Shown piece by piece: positions 34,315 through 46,009 of a DNA stretch of 64,000 bases. Positions within the stretch are counted from its first letter, which is position 1. The number at the start of each line of letters is the position of its first letter. The stretch spans positions 59,834,456 through 59,898,455 of the forward strand of contig QVOM02000126.1 of the NCBI GenBank assembly GCA_003586115.2, read 5' to 3'. The notes beneath the pieces are model-generated. The model saw nothing but the letters and a program-made list of their open reading frames with translations, searched no databases and was not told the origin of the DNA. The translations under genes were made by a program, and so were the position numbers. This DNA is from Salvator merianae (Eukaryota > Chordata > Lepidosauria > Squamata > Teiidae).

Positions 34315-34688
34315 ATCTCTGCCACTGGCGTAGCAAGGGGGGGCGCGGGTGGCGGTGCGCACTGGGTGGCGCCTTGTTGGGGCGGCGCCCGCCTTTGACT
34401 TGGGCCCTCCCTCCCGCCCTGCGTCCGGTTTGCCTTTAGTCGGCTTACCGGTACGTCTGCCGCTCGCTTGCCCCGCCCGCCGCTCGCTCACCTCGCTCGC
34501 CCTGCCCGCCGCTCACTCGCCGTGCCTGCTGGCGTGCGCGCGCGCGGCCATCATCACGGCGAGTAGGCAGCTGCAGGGCGGGGCGTCCTGCAGGGCGGGG
34601 CATCCTGCAGGGCGGGGCGTCCTGCTCGGCTGCCGCCGTTTGGTCCGCCCCGGGCGGTGGAACATGTAGCTACACCACTGATCTCTGC
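34315..34688. mobile_element. hAT-type MITE with perfect 8-bp duplication
   Basis: The element is 34323-34680 (358 bp). It starts 'cactggcgtagc' and ends 'gtagctacaccactg', inverted repeats of the CAGTGGCGTAGC type. Flanks 'atctctgc' (34315-34322 and 34681-34688) are identical, the 8-bp hallmark of hAT insertion. The interior is very GC- and CpG-rich, with a tandem 'gcagggcggggc' unit near 34572-34620. The ~100-residue frame through it is Arg/Pro/Ala-rich and has no domain. Confidence 0.9.
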
Positions 34689-34700
34689 ACTACCATTCAT

Positions 34701-35047
34701 TAGAGATGTGCAAATTTCAATTCATGTTCAAAAATTTGTATGAAATTTCATTTTTGCAAATTTTTGCACTGAAATGAAAATGGCTTTTTTCACATTTACA
34801 TTTTTCAATCGAAAATGAAAAAGCCTATTCTTTGGTGAAAATGAAATTCATTGAATTTTCACATTTTTCGCAATTTTTGCTATGTTTAAACCATGAAAAT
34901 AGCATTTTCAATAGGAAAACACTGCGTAAAATACAAAAATGAATGCGAAAAATACATTTTTCAACAACAAAATTTGCTGATGAAGCAAAAATACAGATTT
35001 TCATTCAAAAACAAATCAAAAATGATTTTTTTTCATGCACATCTCTA
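34701..35047. mobile_element. AT-rich MITE with TAGAGATGTGCA ends
   Basis: 347 bp. Starts 'tagagatgtgcaaat' and ends 'catgcacatctcta', good inverted repeats. The inside is made of degenerate 'gaaaat', 'aattttc' and 'cattttt' words and is partly self-complementary. 'cattcatt' before and 'acttcatt' after suggest an 8-bp duplication with 6 of 8 matches, compatible with hAT. It starts only 12 bp beyond the right flank of the GC-rich hAT MITE. Confidence 0.7.
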
Positions 35048-35389
35048 CTTCATTATGGTTCCTAAAAAACCCAAACTGTAAGGAATGAAATTTTTAAAAA
35101 AGACTACTAGATCTTTAACAACTGAGGCATTAATACAACAGTAAAATTCTAGGTGAACTAATTTCCAAATGCTTGGGTGATGAAGTGTAATTTCACCAGG
35201 TGCCTAAAAGTGTCAGCAGAGAACACCTGGCACATCTCTCCTGGAAGTTCCATAGAAGGGGAGCTATTACTATGAAAACTCTGTTTCTAGCAGCCATTCC
35301 CTGACACTGTCAAAGAACGGTATAGCTAGAAGGGTTGCTCTTGATGATTTCAGATATCAGACTAGTCTATTTCTGATATCTGAAATATA

Positions 35390-36900
35390 AATGGGACCCA
35401 GGTTGTTTAGGGCTTTAGGCATAAGCATTAAAACCTTGAATTGAGCTCAGGCACTGATAGGGAACCAACACAACTCTTTGAGAATAGAGATAATACGCTT
35501 GTGGCTACAAATGCCCATTGTTACCCTGACAACTGCATTTTGAGCTAGCTCTCATCTCCAAACCATCTTCAAGGTAGCCCCACATAGAGCACATTACAAT
35601 AGTCCAGCCTCAAGGTCACAATGGTTTAGAATGACCACGTGATTTCTATCAAGGAAGGGCTTCAGTTGCCTAATAAAGCATGGCTGCCCATAAGCATTCC
35701 TGGTCACAGCTACTTCCTAAGCCTAAAGAGACAGCACTGAATCCAAGAGAAAACCCAGTATTTCACCTGCTCCTTCCAGAGGAGAACAACCCTGTCCAGA
35801 ACAGGATGCCAAGTCACTTACCTAATTTAAAAGTCCAACAAAAACAACACTTCCATATTGTCTGGGTTAACTTTCAGTCTATTGGATTGCATCCATCCCT
35901 CCATGGCCTCCAAGCACTTTTCTAGTACTTGCACTTCCTTCCCTGTTTTTGATGAAAGAGAGTTATAGAGTTGAGTGTCATCCATGTCCTGGTGACACTG
36001 AATTCCAAAATGAATTCTGATGACCATACCCAATGTTCTCATACAAATATTAAAAAGCAGGGGAGAATGGGGGGCAAGATGAATTCCTGGAAAACCCACA
36101 AGTGAGCTCACAGAGAGACAAGTGAAGATCCCTCAGCTGTACTTTTTGAACTCTTCCCTGGAGATAGGACCAGAACCATTGTAAAACAATGCCTCCATGT
36201 CTTATATCCTGAAGGTGCTCGAAAAGCACACCCATGGTCAACAGTATCAAGGGACTCAGATAAGTGAAGGAGTACCAAAAAAGTAACATTCTGTCTGTCT
36301 CTGTCCCTCTATAGGTCATCAATCAGGGTGACTAATGCAGTCTCAGTACTACGGACAAACCTGAAGCTAGACTGATGGATTCAGATACTTCCCTTCATCA
36401 AAACATGCTTTTAATTGTGTTGCAACCACTCTTTCAAGCATCTTGCCTAAGAATGACAGATTGACTGTAGAATGATAGTTATTTTAGACTTCTGGATCTA
36501 GAGAACTCTTCCTAAGGAACTGGTGAATCACAGCCTCCTTAAGTGCTGAGATAAATTCTCCAGTAGACAGTGAGGCACTGGTCACCTACTGGATCCACCC
36601 AGTTCTCTCCTACATGAGCGAGGGTCAAAGGAGCAAGCGGTAGCACAAACTCTTGCAAGCAGATTGCCCATATGACTAGATCTCAAGAAAATAAACCTAT
36701 CCCCTATAAGAGGACCTTTATATCTCTTTCACAAAAGCTGGCATTCAGTTCCAAGTAGATTTGAGAGATTTGATCCTCAAGGTACTTGGCAATTTGTCAC
36801 AGCTTGAGATGGTAAGGAAGGCCCAGGGTCCATAGAGGAGCAGACAAGCCTCCTCACCACCCAGAAAAGTTCACCTGGACAGTTACCAGGAGACACAATG
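35390..36900 (-). mobile_element. L2-like LINE ORF2 relic, longer copy
   Basis: On the minus strand, 36440-36490 gives 'VNLSFLGKMLERVVATQL', the block just before the RT core. 'IVLQWFWSYLQGRVQKVQLR' and 'LSLCELTCGFS' follow (about 36215-36090). The catalytic box is 'CHQDMDDTQLYNSLSS' (YADD changed to DMDD). 'MQSNRLKVNPDNMEVLF' comes next (about 35890-35830), then 'WR' and 'LGP'-type blocks towards 35400. It belongs to the same family as 32540-33850 but reaches further 5'. Stops and indels make it inactive. The 36600-36900 end is approximate. Confidence 0.85.
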
Positions 36901-36916
36901 GTAGTGATAAAAAAAA

Positions 36917-36933
36917 GAGAGAGAGAGAGAGAG
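36917..36933. repeat. (GA)n microsatellite
   Basis: A short run of GA dinucleotides preceded by an A-run. Confidence 0.85.
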
Positions 36934-37146
36934 TTGACAAGGCCTCTAAGAGAATCAATTTTTTTTTCATTTAATTGAAAATTGCCATTAAGAATCCAAT
37001 TCCCTTTTCATGCCAGAACAACTATCAGACGGATTGACCAACCCAATGCAAATCAATATATTGGCCAACATCCGAAATGACCACCTAGCCTGGGACAGTG
37101 GTAAACTTTTTTTAAAAGTCATGAGGAAACTGACTTGGGGAGATGT

Positions 37147-37453
37147 GCAGAAGGGTGCATGCCACCCTGTTCCAGTAAAGCAGGGGGACAATGGTGCACC
37201 AAATTGCGCTACTGAAATTGGTCCCCCAGGAGCTCAAAGACCAGGAACCTTAGTTCCTGGTGCCCTTGTAACAGGCTCTGAAACTCATGCAAGCTTTGGG
37301 GCAGCATGAGGCAGTATGGGGGCTGTTGTGAAACAGTCATCCCAAATGTGAATGGCCTTGTTATGGAACAGCTGGATCACTTCAGCAGGGAACTGTTCTG
37401 GTGGAACAATTCCAGCTGGAGTGGACCAGGCTCAGTAAATGCAGAAAAGCCCA
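37147..37453 (-). mobile_element. GGCC-ended DNA element (family B), inverted copy
   Basis: The right end 'aatgcagaaaagccc' is the inverted terminus. The reverse complement of 37380-37440 matches the start of the 9.4-kb copy ('ccactccagctggaattg'). 'gaaactcatgcaagctttgg' is the shared core. The left end is uncertain. Confidence 0.55.
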
Positions 37454-38077
37454 TGGATTACAAGTTCTGTGATTTAAACTAGTTTCTTAGGTTTCTACCC
37501 TTCTGCATCTTGGCAGCTGAAATAAAGCCTGTTTTTGTGGTGAGAACCTTTGATCCCATTGCTATGCCAAGAGGTGCACTGTGTACACAGCCAGCACCTT
37601 CCATGCCTGGAGTCTTCAAAAGTTTCCATTTATATAGTTTAGTGGCAGACAGGAAATAGGTGCAGAAGTCAGCCATTTTCTGTTCAGTACTAAATTGCTG
37701 GAAATTGGCCCAGGTCAGTCACCCCTGACACTGCTATCTCCCTAGACAGTTGGGGGCACAACTGGCAGGATGCCTCCATGGGTAGTTTTTGCACCCAGAA
37801 GCTGACTTTAGGTCAAATGCAACAGTGATGTATAGCTACTGGGCCCCAGGGGCTCTTAGCAGACACCCTTTTTCTGGTGTTTGGATGCAGCCTGAGTCTC
37901 CCTTCCTGCATCTCCCTAGATTGTTTCTAGCTCAGCTCATATACTCTATTTTCTGTCCAAAAATGATTAAAGCAAACCTTCAAATTGAAATTGATATTTT
38001 GAATATCAAACTATGTCTTTTCCAAAAACAAATTATTAATGGATGATAAGGACAAGGACTGTGACCTTTTGATAAGA

Positions 38078-38240
38078 ATATAAGAACATAAAAGGCACCC
38101 TGCTGGATCAGGCCATCACCCCTCTTGTCCAGCATCCTGACTCACATAGTGGCCCACCAATTGTTTCTGGGCTTTCTCAAGCACAAGACAAAGGCAAAAC
38201 CTTCACCTGCTCTCATCTCCCTGCAAATGGCCTTTTGAAT
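38078..38240 (-). mobile_element. CR1-like LINE 3' UTR fragment
   Basis: 'ataagaacataaaagg', 'ccctgctggatcaggcc' and 'ctccctgcaaatggcc' follow the order at 15.7 and 45.4 kb. Only the UTR part is kept. Confidence 0.7.
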
Positions 38241-38284
38241 AAACAAAATATGTCTGAGGAAATTATTATTGTCTTTAGTGGATT

Positions 38285-38377
38285 CTTTTAAAATTATTTT
38301 TATTATTGTAACCAGTCCTGAAACCTTCAGGTATAGGGTGATATATATATATATATATATATAAACAAACAAACAAA
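38285..38377 (+). repeat. L2-like LINE 3' end with (AT)n and (AAAC)n
   Basis: 'ccagtcctgaaaccttcagg' and 'tatagggtgatatat' are the end of an L2-like LINE. The tail has become (AT)n (38341-38362) followed by AAAC units. Confidence 0.65.
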
Positions 38378-38391
38378 CCACTTTAGGGTAA

Positions 38392-39014
38392 AGCTAGGTT
38401 TGCATTTACCTGACTGGAATTGTCTATGCAGAGAATTTCAGGCCAGTCAACAACCAGAATGATTTGGGCCATTCACATGCTGGGTGCTGGAACATTCCCA
38501 CTCCTGTCCACAGTGGTCAGCACGCAAATGGTTGTCCATATGGATGCCCTGCCCATCCCTAGCCATGATTGGGTGAGGGGACATTGCATATGGTGCGCAA
38601 GGGTGAGGCAAGCCTGGTTAGGAAGCAACACCAGAAGCATCATATTCGAACAATTCCTGAATGTTTCTGGTGCCTCAGGACATCTTGGCCCTTTCTGCAC
38701 TTGGACTTATTCCAGGTTGTATCTCAGAATAGGGACCTGCCATCTGCATGCTAGTGCAGACTATGGTAGGCCCTGGGCAAGACCTTTCATAGTTTGCACT
38801 AGCATGTGGATAGCAGGTCCTTATTCTGGGATATAATCCACAACAAGGCCAAGTGCAGAAAGGACCCTTGTGCACAGCTTTCAACCTGTACAGCAGGTAA
38901 GGTTCGGGAATGGTTCAGGACACCTCAGAGGCAGCTGTAGCAGATCATGGTTTGAACAACACGTTCCTGTGATCCACCTGGGACCATCTGCCAGGCAAGT
39001 GTGAAAAGGCCCTG
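38392..39014. mobile_element. DNA element hosting a nested 180-bp MITE
   Basis: The right end 'ggcaagtgtgaaaaggccc' (38994-39012) is a family B/C-type terminus. The two parts either side of the MITE at 38687-38866 contain 'cctgaatgtttctggtg' and 'gttcgggaatggttcagg', which are not repeated elsewhere in the window. The left end is approximate. The 138-residue frame across it is chance, since it runs into the MITE. Confidence 0.4.
38687..38866. mobile_element. 180-bp near-palindromic MITE (family A), copy 1
   Basis: Ends 'ggccctttctgcacttgg' and 'ccaagtgcagaaaggacc' are inverted repeats, and the self-complementarity continues through nearly all 180 bp, so a single strand could fold into one long hairpin. 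The 3-bp flank 'ctt' is present on both sides. Copies of equal length are at 53254, 60886 and 63014. Confidence 0.85.
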
Positions 39015-39019
39015 AGTGC

Positions 39020-41150
39020 ACCCTTAAACAATGGAAAGCAAATCATATAATTTACATAAGAGTTGGAGCAAAAACATAGCTAAAAGAAGAAGTGGTATCA
39101 CCATAATGATAAACAGCTTCTTTATAGCCAGATATACATCTGCAACAGAATGTTTATTTCTTCCATAATTTTTTCCCACTGTAGAAATCCAACACTGCTG
39201 TGGCAATTAGCCTGGTTAACTTTGTAGAGGTCAATTCAGTTACCCAGACAGCTACAAAAGATCTGGAAGAATCTTAGACATTTAACAGTACCTTCTGTAA
39301 AGGAAAAAAATGCAAAACATCGCCAGGCTTTTCAATTCAATCCCAGCATACTCAGGAAAGGAAATTGCTACATATCTTCTATGGAGATTGCCAACACTGG
39401 AAATTTCCTACTGTAAAAATGCTATTGTTGTACCTAAGGTGTAAGCTTGCTAAAAATCCAAATGGGGCTTATACTAAAGGTTAACTGAAACAACTTTAAG
39501 GCAGGATATGTACAGGAGGGAAATAGTGCAAGAATTTCATTAGTTATCCTTTGCAAAATCTCTAAGCATCAAATCAATGAAAAACAATCATCACACATAT
39601 ATGGGGATTTATTTATTTATTGTATAAAAAGCGGCTTTCTGTCTGGGAATCAAGTTTCCCTTTGAAAGCTCTTGTTTTTTCTCTACTTACATCTGAGAGA
39701 CAACTGTACATTAAAAGAGTATGAAATGCGGGCACCATAGCTATGCATATGCTAAATAGATTGCCTGTTCCAAAATAGCATGTAGTTTAGTAACTACCTG
39801 CAGAGATATGATTGGCTGATGATGTCCTGCCTAGGTATGGTGTTATTGCGTGATGAAATTTGACAGACATCAGGGTTCTCCAGCATTCAGTATGCTCACT
39901 CCTTCTCTTCTCTCCTTCACATGGTGGGTTTTAATTTTTAAACCTTCTTTCGGAAAATCCATATGCCCAGATCCTTGGATACAAGAATCACATTTATTTG
40001 CACCTCTTTCCTTTCCTTCTCTCTTCCTTTCCACATGCACACACATAGATATCCAAATGAAAAGGAACCCCCTTTTAGCTTTTGAGAAAAGGAGGGTGCT
40101 GCCTGAAAACAATATTTCATTTTGCTAGCAAGGGATGTGATGCAAATCCTTCTGCAATACAAATTGAAATAGGAAACACAGAGGCAAATGAGCAAGGTGG
40201 GGGGGGGGGAGACAACCAGTACTGCTTTGTTATTCACCCTCTTCTTTTTTATCTTTCTTCTAATGTTTTCAGGTAACAGCACCTCCCACTCACACAGTGG
40301 TCTTTAATGTTTTTTAAGTTTTCACAGAGTTCGGGTCCTCAGAACTTTAAGTTTGCAGAAAATCCAGGTCCTCAGACCTTTAGATTTCCAGAAAATCCAG
40401 ATCCTTGGATCTTAGAGACTGCAGGAGTGTGAGTTCTTAAATCTTGGGTTGCTGTGTGAGGGAAAAAGATCAAAGGACAGATAGATCTTCTATGTGTTTG
40501 CAAACTTTTTGGGGTGGGGGAGGAGAGCAAGCACATTTTTTGTCTTTCAGAAGGGGGTGCTTTTCTCTGTATTTAAGAGAGAAGCATTGCTCTGAGAACA
40601 ATGTTGCATGTTTGACACGAGAACTCATGTTTAGGTGTGATTTTCCCACATACATTATAACCTGTGTGTAGCTATCCCCTGTGAGCTGCATGATATGATG
40701 TCATTGATTATGTCATTGTGTGGCCTAATACAGCAATGAGCAGTCCTCCTTCAGGCTCTGATTAAAAAAAGAAGAGAGAGAGAGACAGCCAGGAGCAAGC
40801 TGAGCTGAGGTAAATGCTCATCTTGCTCTTGGGCTGAGCCTGCTAGGTTTTCCACCTAGCAAATGTGGCCCTCATGTAAGAAGGGACAATCTGAACATTT
40901 TGTAAAACTCTCAGATGGTGTTTTGCACACCAATCAAGAACTGCTCCTGAAAGGGAGGGCATTTTAACTTTCATTTCCTCTCTCTCTTCCCTTGGAATCA
41001 AGAGTGCCTCCTCTGAAGAAGACAGAGAAGTGAAAGGAATAGTAGGACATTCAGGAGGTCTATGCATAAATCATAAATAGCTTTTCATCCTAACATTGTT
41101 TGGGATTGTGGCCACAAAAATTAACTACTTTTCAAACTGCTATGTAGAGT
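39020..41150. other. Unassigned stretch, no gene seen
   Basis: Mixed-composition DNA with a G10 run at about 40200. 40320-40430 holds a degenerate direct repeat of 'gaaaatccagatcc' type units. The frames are short and show no domain. Confidence 0.4.
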
Positions 41151-41159
41151 ACTGTCACA

Positions 41160-41345
41160 CTAGCTTGATGCCTTTGAGATGTTTTAGACTATGACCCATT
41201 CCACATTGGGACTTGTTTCAAGATATAACCCAGAATAGGGGCCTGCTGTCCACATGCTACTAACTTGATGCCTTCTAGATGTTCTAGACTATGGCCCATT
41301 TTACACTGGGCCTTATTCCAGGATATATCCCAGGCAGGGCCTCAC
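41160..41345. repeat. 100-bp tandem duplication of half a family A MITE
   Basis: Two direct units start at 41160 and 41260. Each runs 'ctagcttgatgcctt' or 'ctaacttgatgcctt', then 'gatgttntagactatg', then a decayed MITE left arm ('cccattccacattgggac' against 'cccattttacactgggcc'). The second unit is cut short. Confidence 0.65.
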
Positions 41346-41399
41346 ACATTCTGTATTAGTATGCAGATGACATGCCTCTATTCCAGCCAGTCATGCAGC

Positions 41400-44300
41400 C
41401 TGAAGCTCTGGGAGTTGTAGTCCAAAGTGGAGGCAGAAAACTAGTGAAGGATGGAATACTACTTTGCAAAGAAGTAGAAATTTGATTCCATGCTCCCTAG
41501 GGCACCTGTCTCCCTCTTCTTATCTTTTAGCTCTCTGTAAAATGTGGGCATAACCCTGTGCCCTGCCTATGGAATGGGGGAGGGAGAAGAAAGGAGAAAG
41601 CATTTGTCTGTGACATCACAGTAAATTGGTCAAAGGAGGATATCCTTGGTTACAATGCACTAAGAAGCACTCATGTTCTTGTGATTTACAACCTGCAGCT
41701 TCTATGGTTGATTCGAAAGAAAGCCTGGCTCAAATTAATCTTTGTTTTAAGTACCCTTCATACTGTTTGTTCCCCACTGAAAAAAAGGGAAGAAATAGCG
41801 GGGTCTCTCTAGCATTCTGTGCTGTGATCATTTTAGTGGAAACCTTTGCATTTACCTGACCTGATTTCTGATGTGGCAATGCAAGCTCAACAGCATTTTT
41901 AAAGGAAAAAAACACGAAGCACAGAGCAATAGGTGTTCCCGGATTTCCAAGATTAGTCTGGCAGCCACTGCAGCACTTTAACAAACATGATCAAGCCTGT
42001 CAGATCTCATTAATATTTGGAAGAAAGAGACACAATTTCTTCCTTGGATTCCTTGAGGCATTTTGAGAGGGAAGAGAGGTTAGAGCACTTGAACGATTTC
42101 ACACGGCAGTCTTCGAATTTGAAGAATACTGGTGGATAAATAGTGGGCTGGGGGAGGCAAACTAATGCGTGCAGTACCTGCTGGCGTAATCACACAATGA
42201 AGAGGAAGAACAGAAAAAGGGTTTATAATAGCAGCTTTTGAAATTCAGACACAACCCGCCCCCCCAGAAGACGATGACCATTTCTTATCTTCTGTAACAA
42301 CCCTAAAGTGAGGCTGCAATGACCTGCAATTATTTTGTTTCAAGCCCATGACAAGATCCACATGGTGCCTTTATAGTGCCATGGGATCCACTGGATGGGG
42401 CAGGGGCCACACATCTGTGCATCCCTGTTGTACTACAAGAGGGCTCTTAGAGTGCAGGATGCACACCATCCTGTGCCCTGGAAGCACTCACTCTGCCATA
42501 AGTGCTCATTAAGCATTGGAATGGCAGAGTAGTGAACAGAGCACCAACAGCTCTTCCACTAGCTCTCTCTCTTCCCCATGCACCATGAGGACTTACCTTG
42601 GTGTGTACTGTTTTACAGAGCCCAGGAAAATGGCTGACGTTCCTCTGCATTGCCTTGCTCTGCAAAACAGCCCAGGGTAGAAACATCAAGCCAGAAGTTA
42701 CCGGATTTCAAAGTTTTCACTGCTGGGAGCAGTGGCAGGGGTACACATAGTGCACTATCACTGGAGCGCTTGACAGCATGGCAATCAGAGACCTACCAAT
42801 GTGCAGAAGTAGCACTTATACATATCTTAATATGATAAGCAGTTAGGGGAGGGGCGCCCCATCTCATGGTCCATGACAAACTAGAAAATTTTGACATGAC
42901 TCTGTGACTCATGCCTACGCTTTTGTGCCACAGTGTGTCATAAAGTCTGGGCTCCAAAACTTTATGCATACAGGCTCATACATATGTAAGGGATCTGTGA
43001 TTTCATCGAGGTTTGGTGAGGGACTTTGCTTCAATGGACTATGAAGCATAGACTTCATGATTTTTATTTTTCAGTTCAGGGAAATAAAGAATGGTGTTTT
43101 TGAGAAGATCCCTAAATCATGTTGTTCCATTAACAGCGTGCCCAATGTCATTTTGACCATCATTCCATTTCCCTAAACAGATTCCTTTGCAGAATATGTA
43201 AAGCAGACTGCCTGGGTTTGAAAGCTAGAAATGACACTCCTAAGAGGAGTTAATCCTTCTCCTGCCAAGTGGGTAGAACATAATAAGGGGAGGATTGTTC
43301 AGCCAGTGAGAGAATATTGCCACTTTAGGGTATAGCCACACTACAAGCTCCTTTCAATAGTAGCTATCATCACTTCAGCCAGAATATCATGGAACCTGTA
43401 GTCTGATGGAGAGCTGAGAATTCCCTGTTCATCAGAGAAGCACCTTTCTGAGGGTTCACCAGCAAGAGGAAATTGCAAGCATATTTGATTTTCCTCCAAG
43501 TGATATGCTGGCAAGAGAAAGAAGCCTCCACTAACCGCTCAGCAAAAGGGGCCTGATTCTTGGACATCTCAGCCAGAAGGGATACCTGTTAAGTAACTCA
43601 TCAGGCAAAATCCATGGCTCAGTATGAGATTAGCGCTTTAAACAGACTCCCTTGTTCCTCACATCAATCCTCACAGTCCTTCATTGTTTTGCCGCATTCC
43701 CAGCCTTTCATGAAGGATCTTTGTCCTTAGCTTGCAGACATACCTCCCATTCCCCATCCACCCCCAAGCAGAGAGAAATGCTTCTGAACAGGAATACGTT
43801 ACACAAAAGAATAGGGTACCAAAGGTCACTAATGGCAAGCAATGTTTATCATCAATGCTAAGGTCCTCCAGAGATTATTAATTACTATAAGCCATCAGCA
43901 AGCATCAAAGGAGTCACTGTGGAACAAACCCATTTAATAATGAGATTGCTAAGGAATATATAGTTTCATCGTAATATCTCCTATTACAAAAAATAAAAAA
44001 CAAAAACAAAAAAGCATTCAACAATAACAGCCTTTCAAGAAGATTTTTCACTCTTAGGTGGGAGGAGGGAGAAATCTCTGGGATGGGGACGCTGGTCAAT
44101 AATTTACATTAAAAAAGGAGAGAGACATAATTGGAACCCAGTATCCATCAGAGGGGATGGTCTGATACATTCAGTAAGTGGAAACAATTACATACATGTC
44201 CTTCCCTAGCCGTAACCCTTCAAGGTCTCTGTCAAATAGAACCTGGGCATTTATAAATTGGTGGGGATAGCTAGGGTGCACTGGAACTATGGGAAAGAAG

Positions 44301-44460
44301 GACTTTCTCTGTAAATGAAGCTATAATAAGGTCACAAGGACACAACAGATGAGGAGGCATTCATCTTGACAGAGCCAATGATGTTTACAGACAGACATGA
44401 AACCAGCCACTTAGGGAGCAGGATACCCTTGCTCTTATTGAAGGGCTAAATTATGCAACA
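41400..44460. other. Long unassigned stretch, no gene seen
   Basis: 'ctgggagttgtagtcc' (about 41410) and 'ggaacctgtagtctgatgg' (about 43390) are words common in reptile DNA-transposon ends, but full elements could not be delimited. Otherwise unique-looking, including an AT-rich block at 43860-43990 with homeodomain-like cores. No protein-like frame was found. Confidence 0.35.
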
Positions 44461-44467
44461 TTATATT

Positions 44468-44870
44468 AGAGCCTTTCTGCACTTGTCAGTAGTGCGGAAC
44501 AAGAAAGGATCTACAGGCCTCTGTTCCATTTGCTGATGCAATTTAAGGAAGGCCCTGTCCCCTCCTAGCATCTTCTGTTCCCATGGGCTAGGGTGCCCCC
44601 ACTGGCATGCTGGTTTGCTCTGTCAGTAGATCTCAATTTCAAGGTGTACTGGTGTATTAGGAGGTGGTATACCAGACTATGGAGGCATGCAGCCGGCACT
44701 CCTCCACAGTCTAGTATACCACAAGGACCAGCGATATAACAAGGCATAACTTTTGTCCCCGGCTTTCAGAGCATTGGGAGGTCTCCCATGGCAGCTCCAA
44801 AGCTGGTGAAAGTTTTGCAGTCAACATGGGTGCTGGTGCAGAACAGGCAAACCAATGCAGAAGTGCTTAT
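44468..44870. mobile_element. Possible GGCC-ended DNA element (family B-like)
   Basis: Starts 'agagcctttctgcacttg', a clear left terminus. The right end is probably near 'atgcagaagtgcttattc' but is degraded. Confidence 0.4.
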
Positions 44871-45396
44871 TCTGTGACAGATTGCCTATCCCACACCAGA
44901 CCATCCCACTCTGAACTGGAATAGTGGGGGATGAGAGTGCAGAGATGAAGTTGATTTCCACCAGGCTGTATAAAGTGAAAGTTGTTATCAGGGAGAACAG
45001 GAATTGTAACACTCAGTTACAGAACTATATATCCGCACCGTTTATATTCATATTTGAGTAAGAGTTTCTTACTTTAAAAAAGTGATGTTCTGTGCATGCT
45101 TGCTCACAAAAAGGAATTTGGGTAGAATTTCAGCATGTTTCCTTTTGTGTTGTTCTTTGTCTGAAGAAAGAACTTAGTCAGTCATTGTGTGGTTTGCTTA
45201 GAAGTTAATTGCTACTAACATTGCATCCACACTGGGTGAAAACTGCACCCCGTGACTGCCCGAGGGGCATGGAGTCTGTAAGTGGGAAGAATGATTCTGA
45301 AGGTGCTAGCTGCCCTCAGGCACTTGCCCAGCTGCCATAAAGGTAGATAGTCATGGTGTGAGTGACCTATGTGTGCTCTGCACTGCCCTATTTCAT

Positions 45397-46008
45397 AAGA
45401 ACATATTAGAGAACATAAGAAGAGCCTTGCTGGATCAGGCCACAGCCCATCTCGTCCAGCATTCTGTTTCACACAGTGGCCCACCAATTGCTTCTGGCCA
45501 TTCTCAAGCAGAACATAAAGGCAAAACTTTCACCTGCTCTTGACTCCCTGCAAATGGTTTTACAGACATCCTGCCTGTCTTTCCAGCCTGGAGGCAGTAC
45601 CTAGGCATCCATTCTAGTACCCATTGATACACCTGACCTCCATGAATCTGTCCAATCCGTTCTTAAACCTATCCAGGCTGATTGCTGTCACCACTTCTTC
45701 CAGCTGTAAATTCCATAGACCAATGACCCTCTGGGTGAAAAAATACTTCCCCTTGTCAGTCCTAATTCTCCTACCCATCAGCTTCATAGAGTGGCCCCTG
45801 GTCCTAGTGTTGTGCGATAGAGAAAAGAATTTCTCTTTATCCACCTTATCCATACTGTGCATGATTTTATATACTTCCGTGAGGTCCCCTCTTAAATGCC
45901 ATTTTTCAAGGCTGAAGAGACCAAGATGTTGCAGCCTGATTTCATAAGGAAGGTGTTCCAGCCTTTTGATCATTTTGGTTGCCCTTTTCTGCACCCTTTC
46001 TGCATCTG
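45397..46008 (-). mobile_element. CR1-like LINE: ORF2 C-terminus plus 3' UTR
   Basis: A minus-strand frame of 126 residues (45994-45614) has the ordered C-terminal blocks 'QKRATKMIKRLEHLPYEIRL', 'LGLFSLEKWHLRGDLTEVYK', 'NTRTRGHSMKL' and 'KYFFTQRVIGLWNLQLEEVV', typical of CR1/jockey-clade non-LTR elements. It is uninterrupted over this part. The 3' UTR follows to 45397 with 'ccctgctgg'-type sequence (mutated to 'ccttgctgg') and an AAGAACAT-like terminal repeat. The 5' side is truncated at about 46008. It explains the shorter copies at 15.7 and 38.1 kb. Confidence 0.9.
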
Positions 46009-46009
46009 T

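Noticed and set aside
34297..34669. Arg/Pro/Ala-rich frames of 64-106 residues
   Set aside because: They lie within the GC-rich hAT MITE; the lack of stops comes from base composition.
38420..38836. 138-residue frame
   Set aside because: It crosses from one DNA element into the nested 180-bp MITE, so it is not an ancestral gene.
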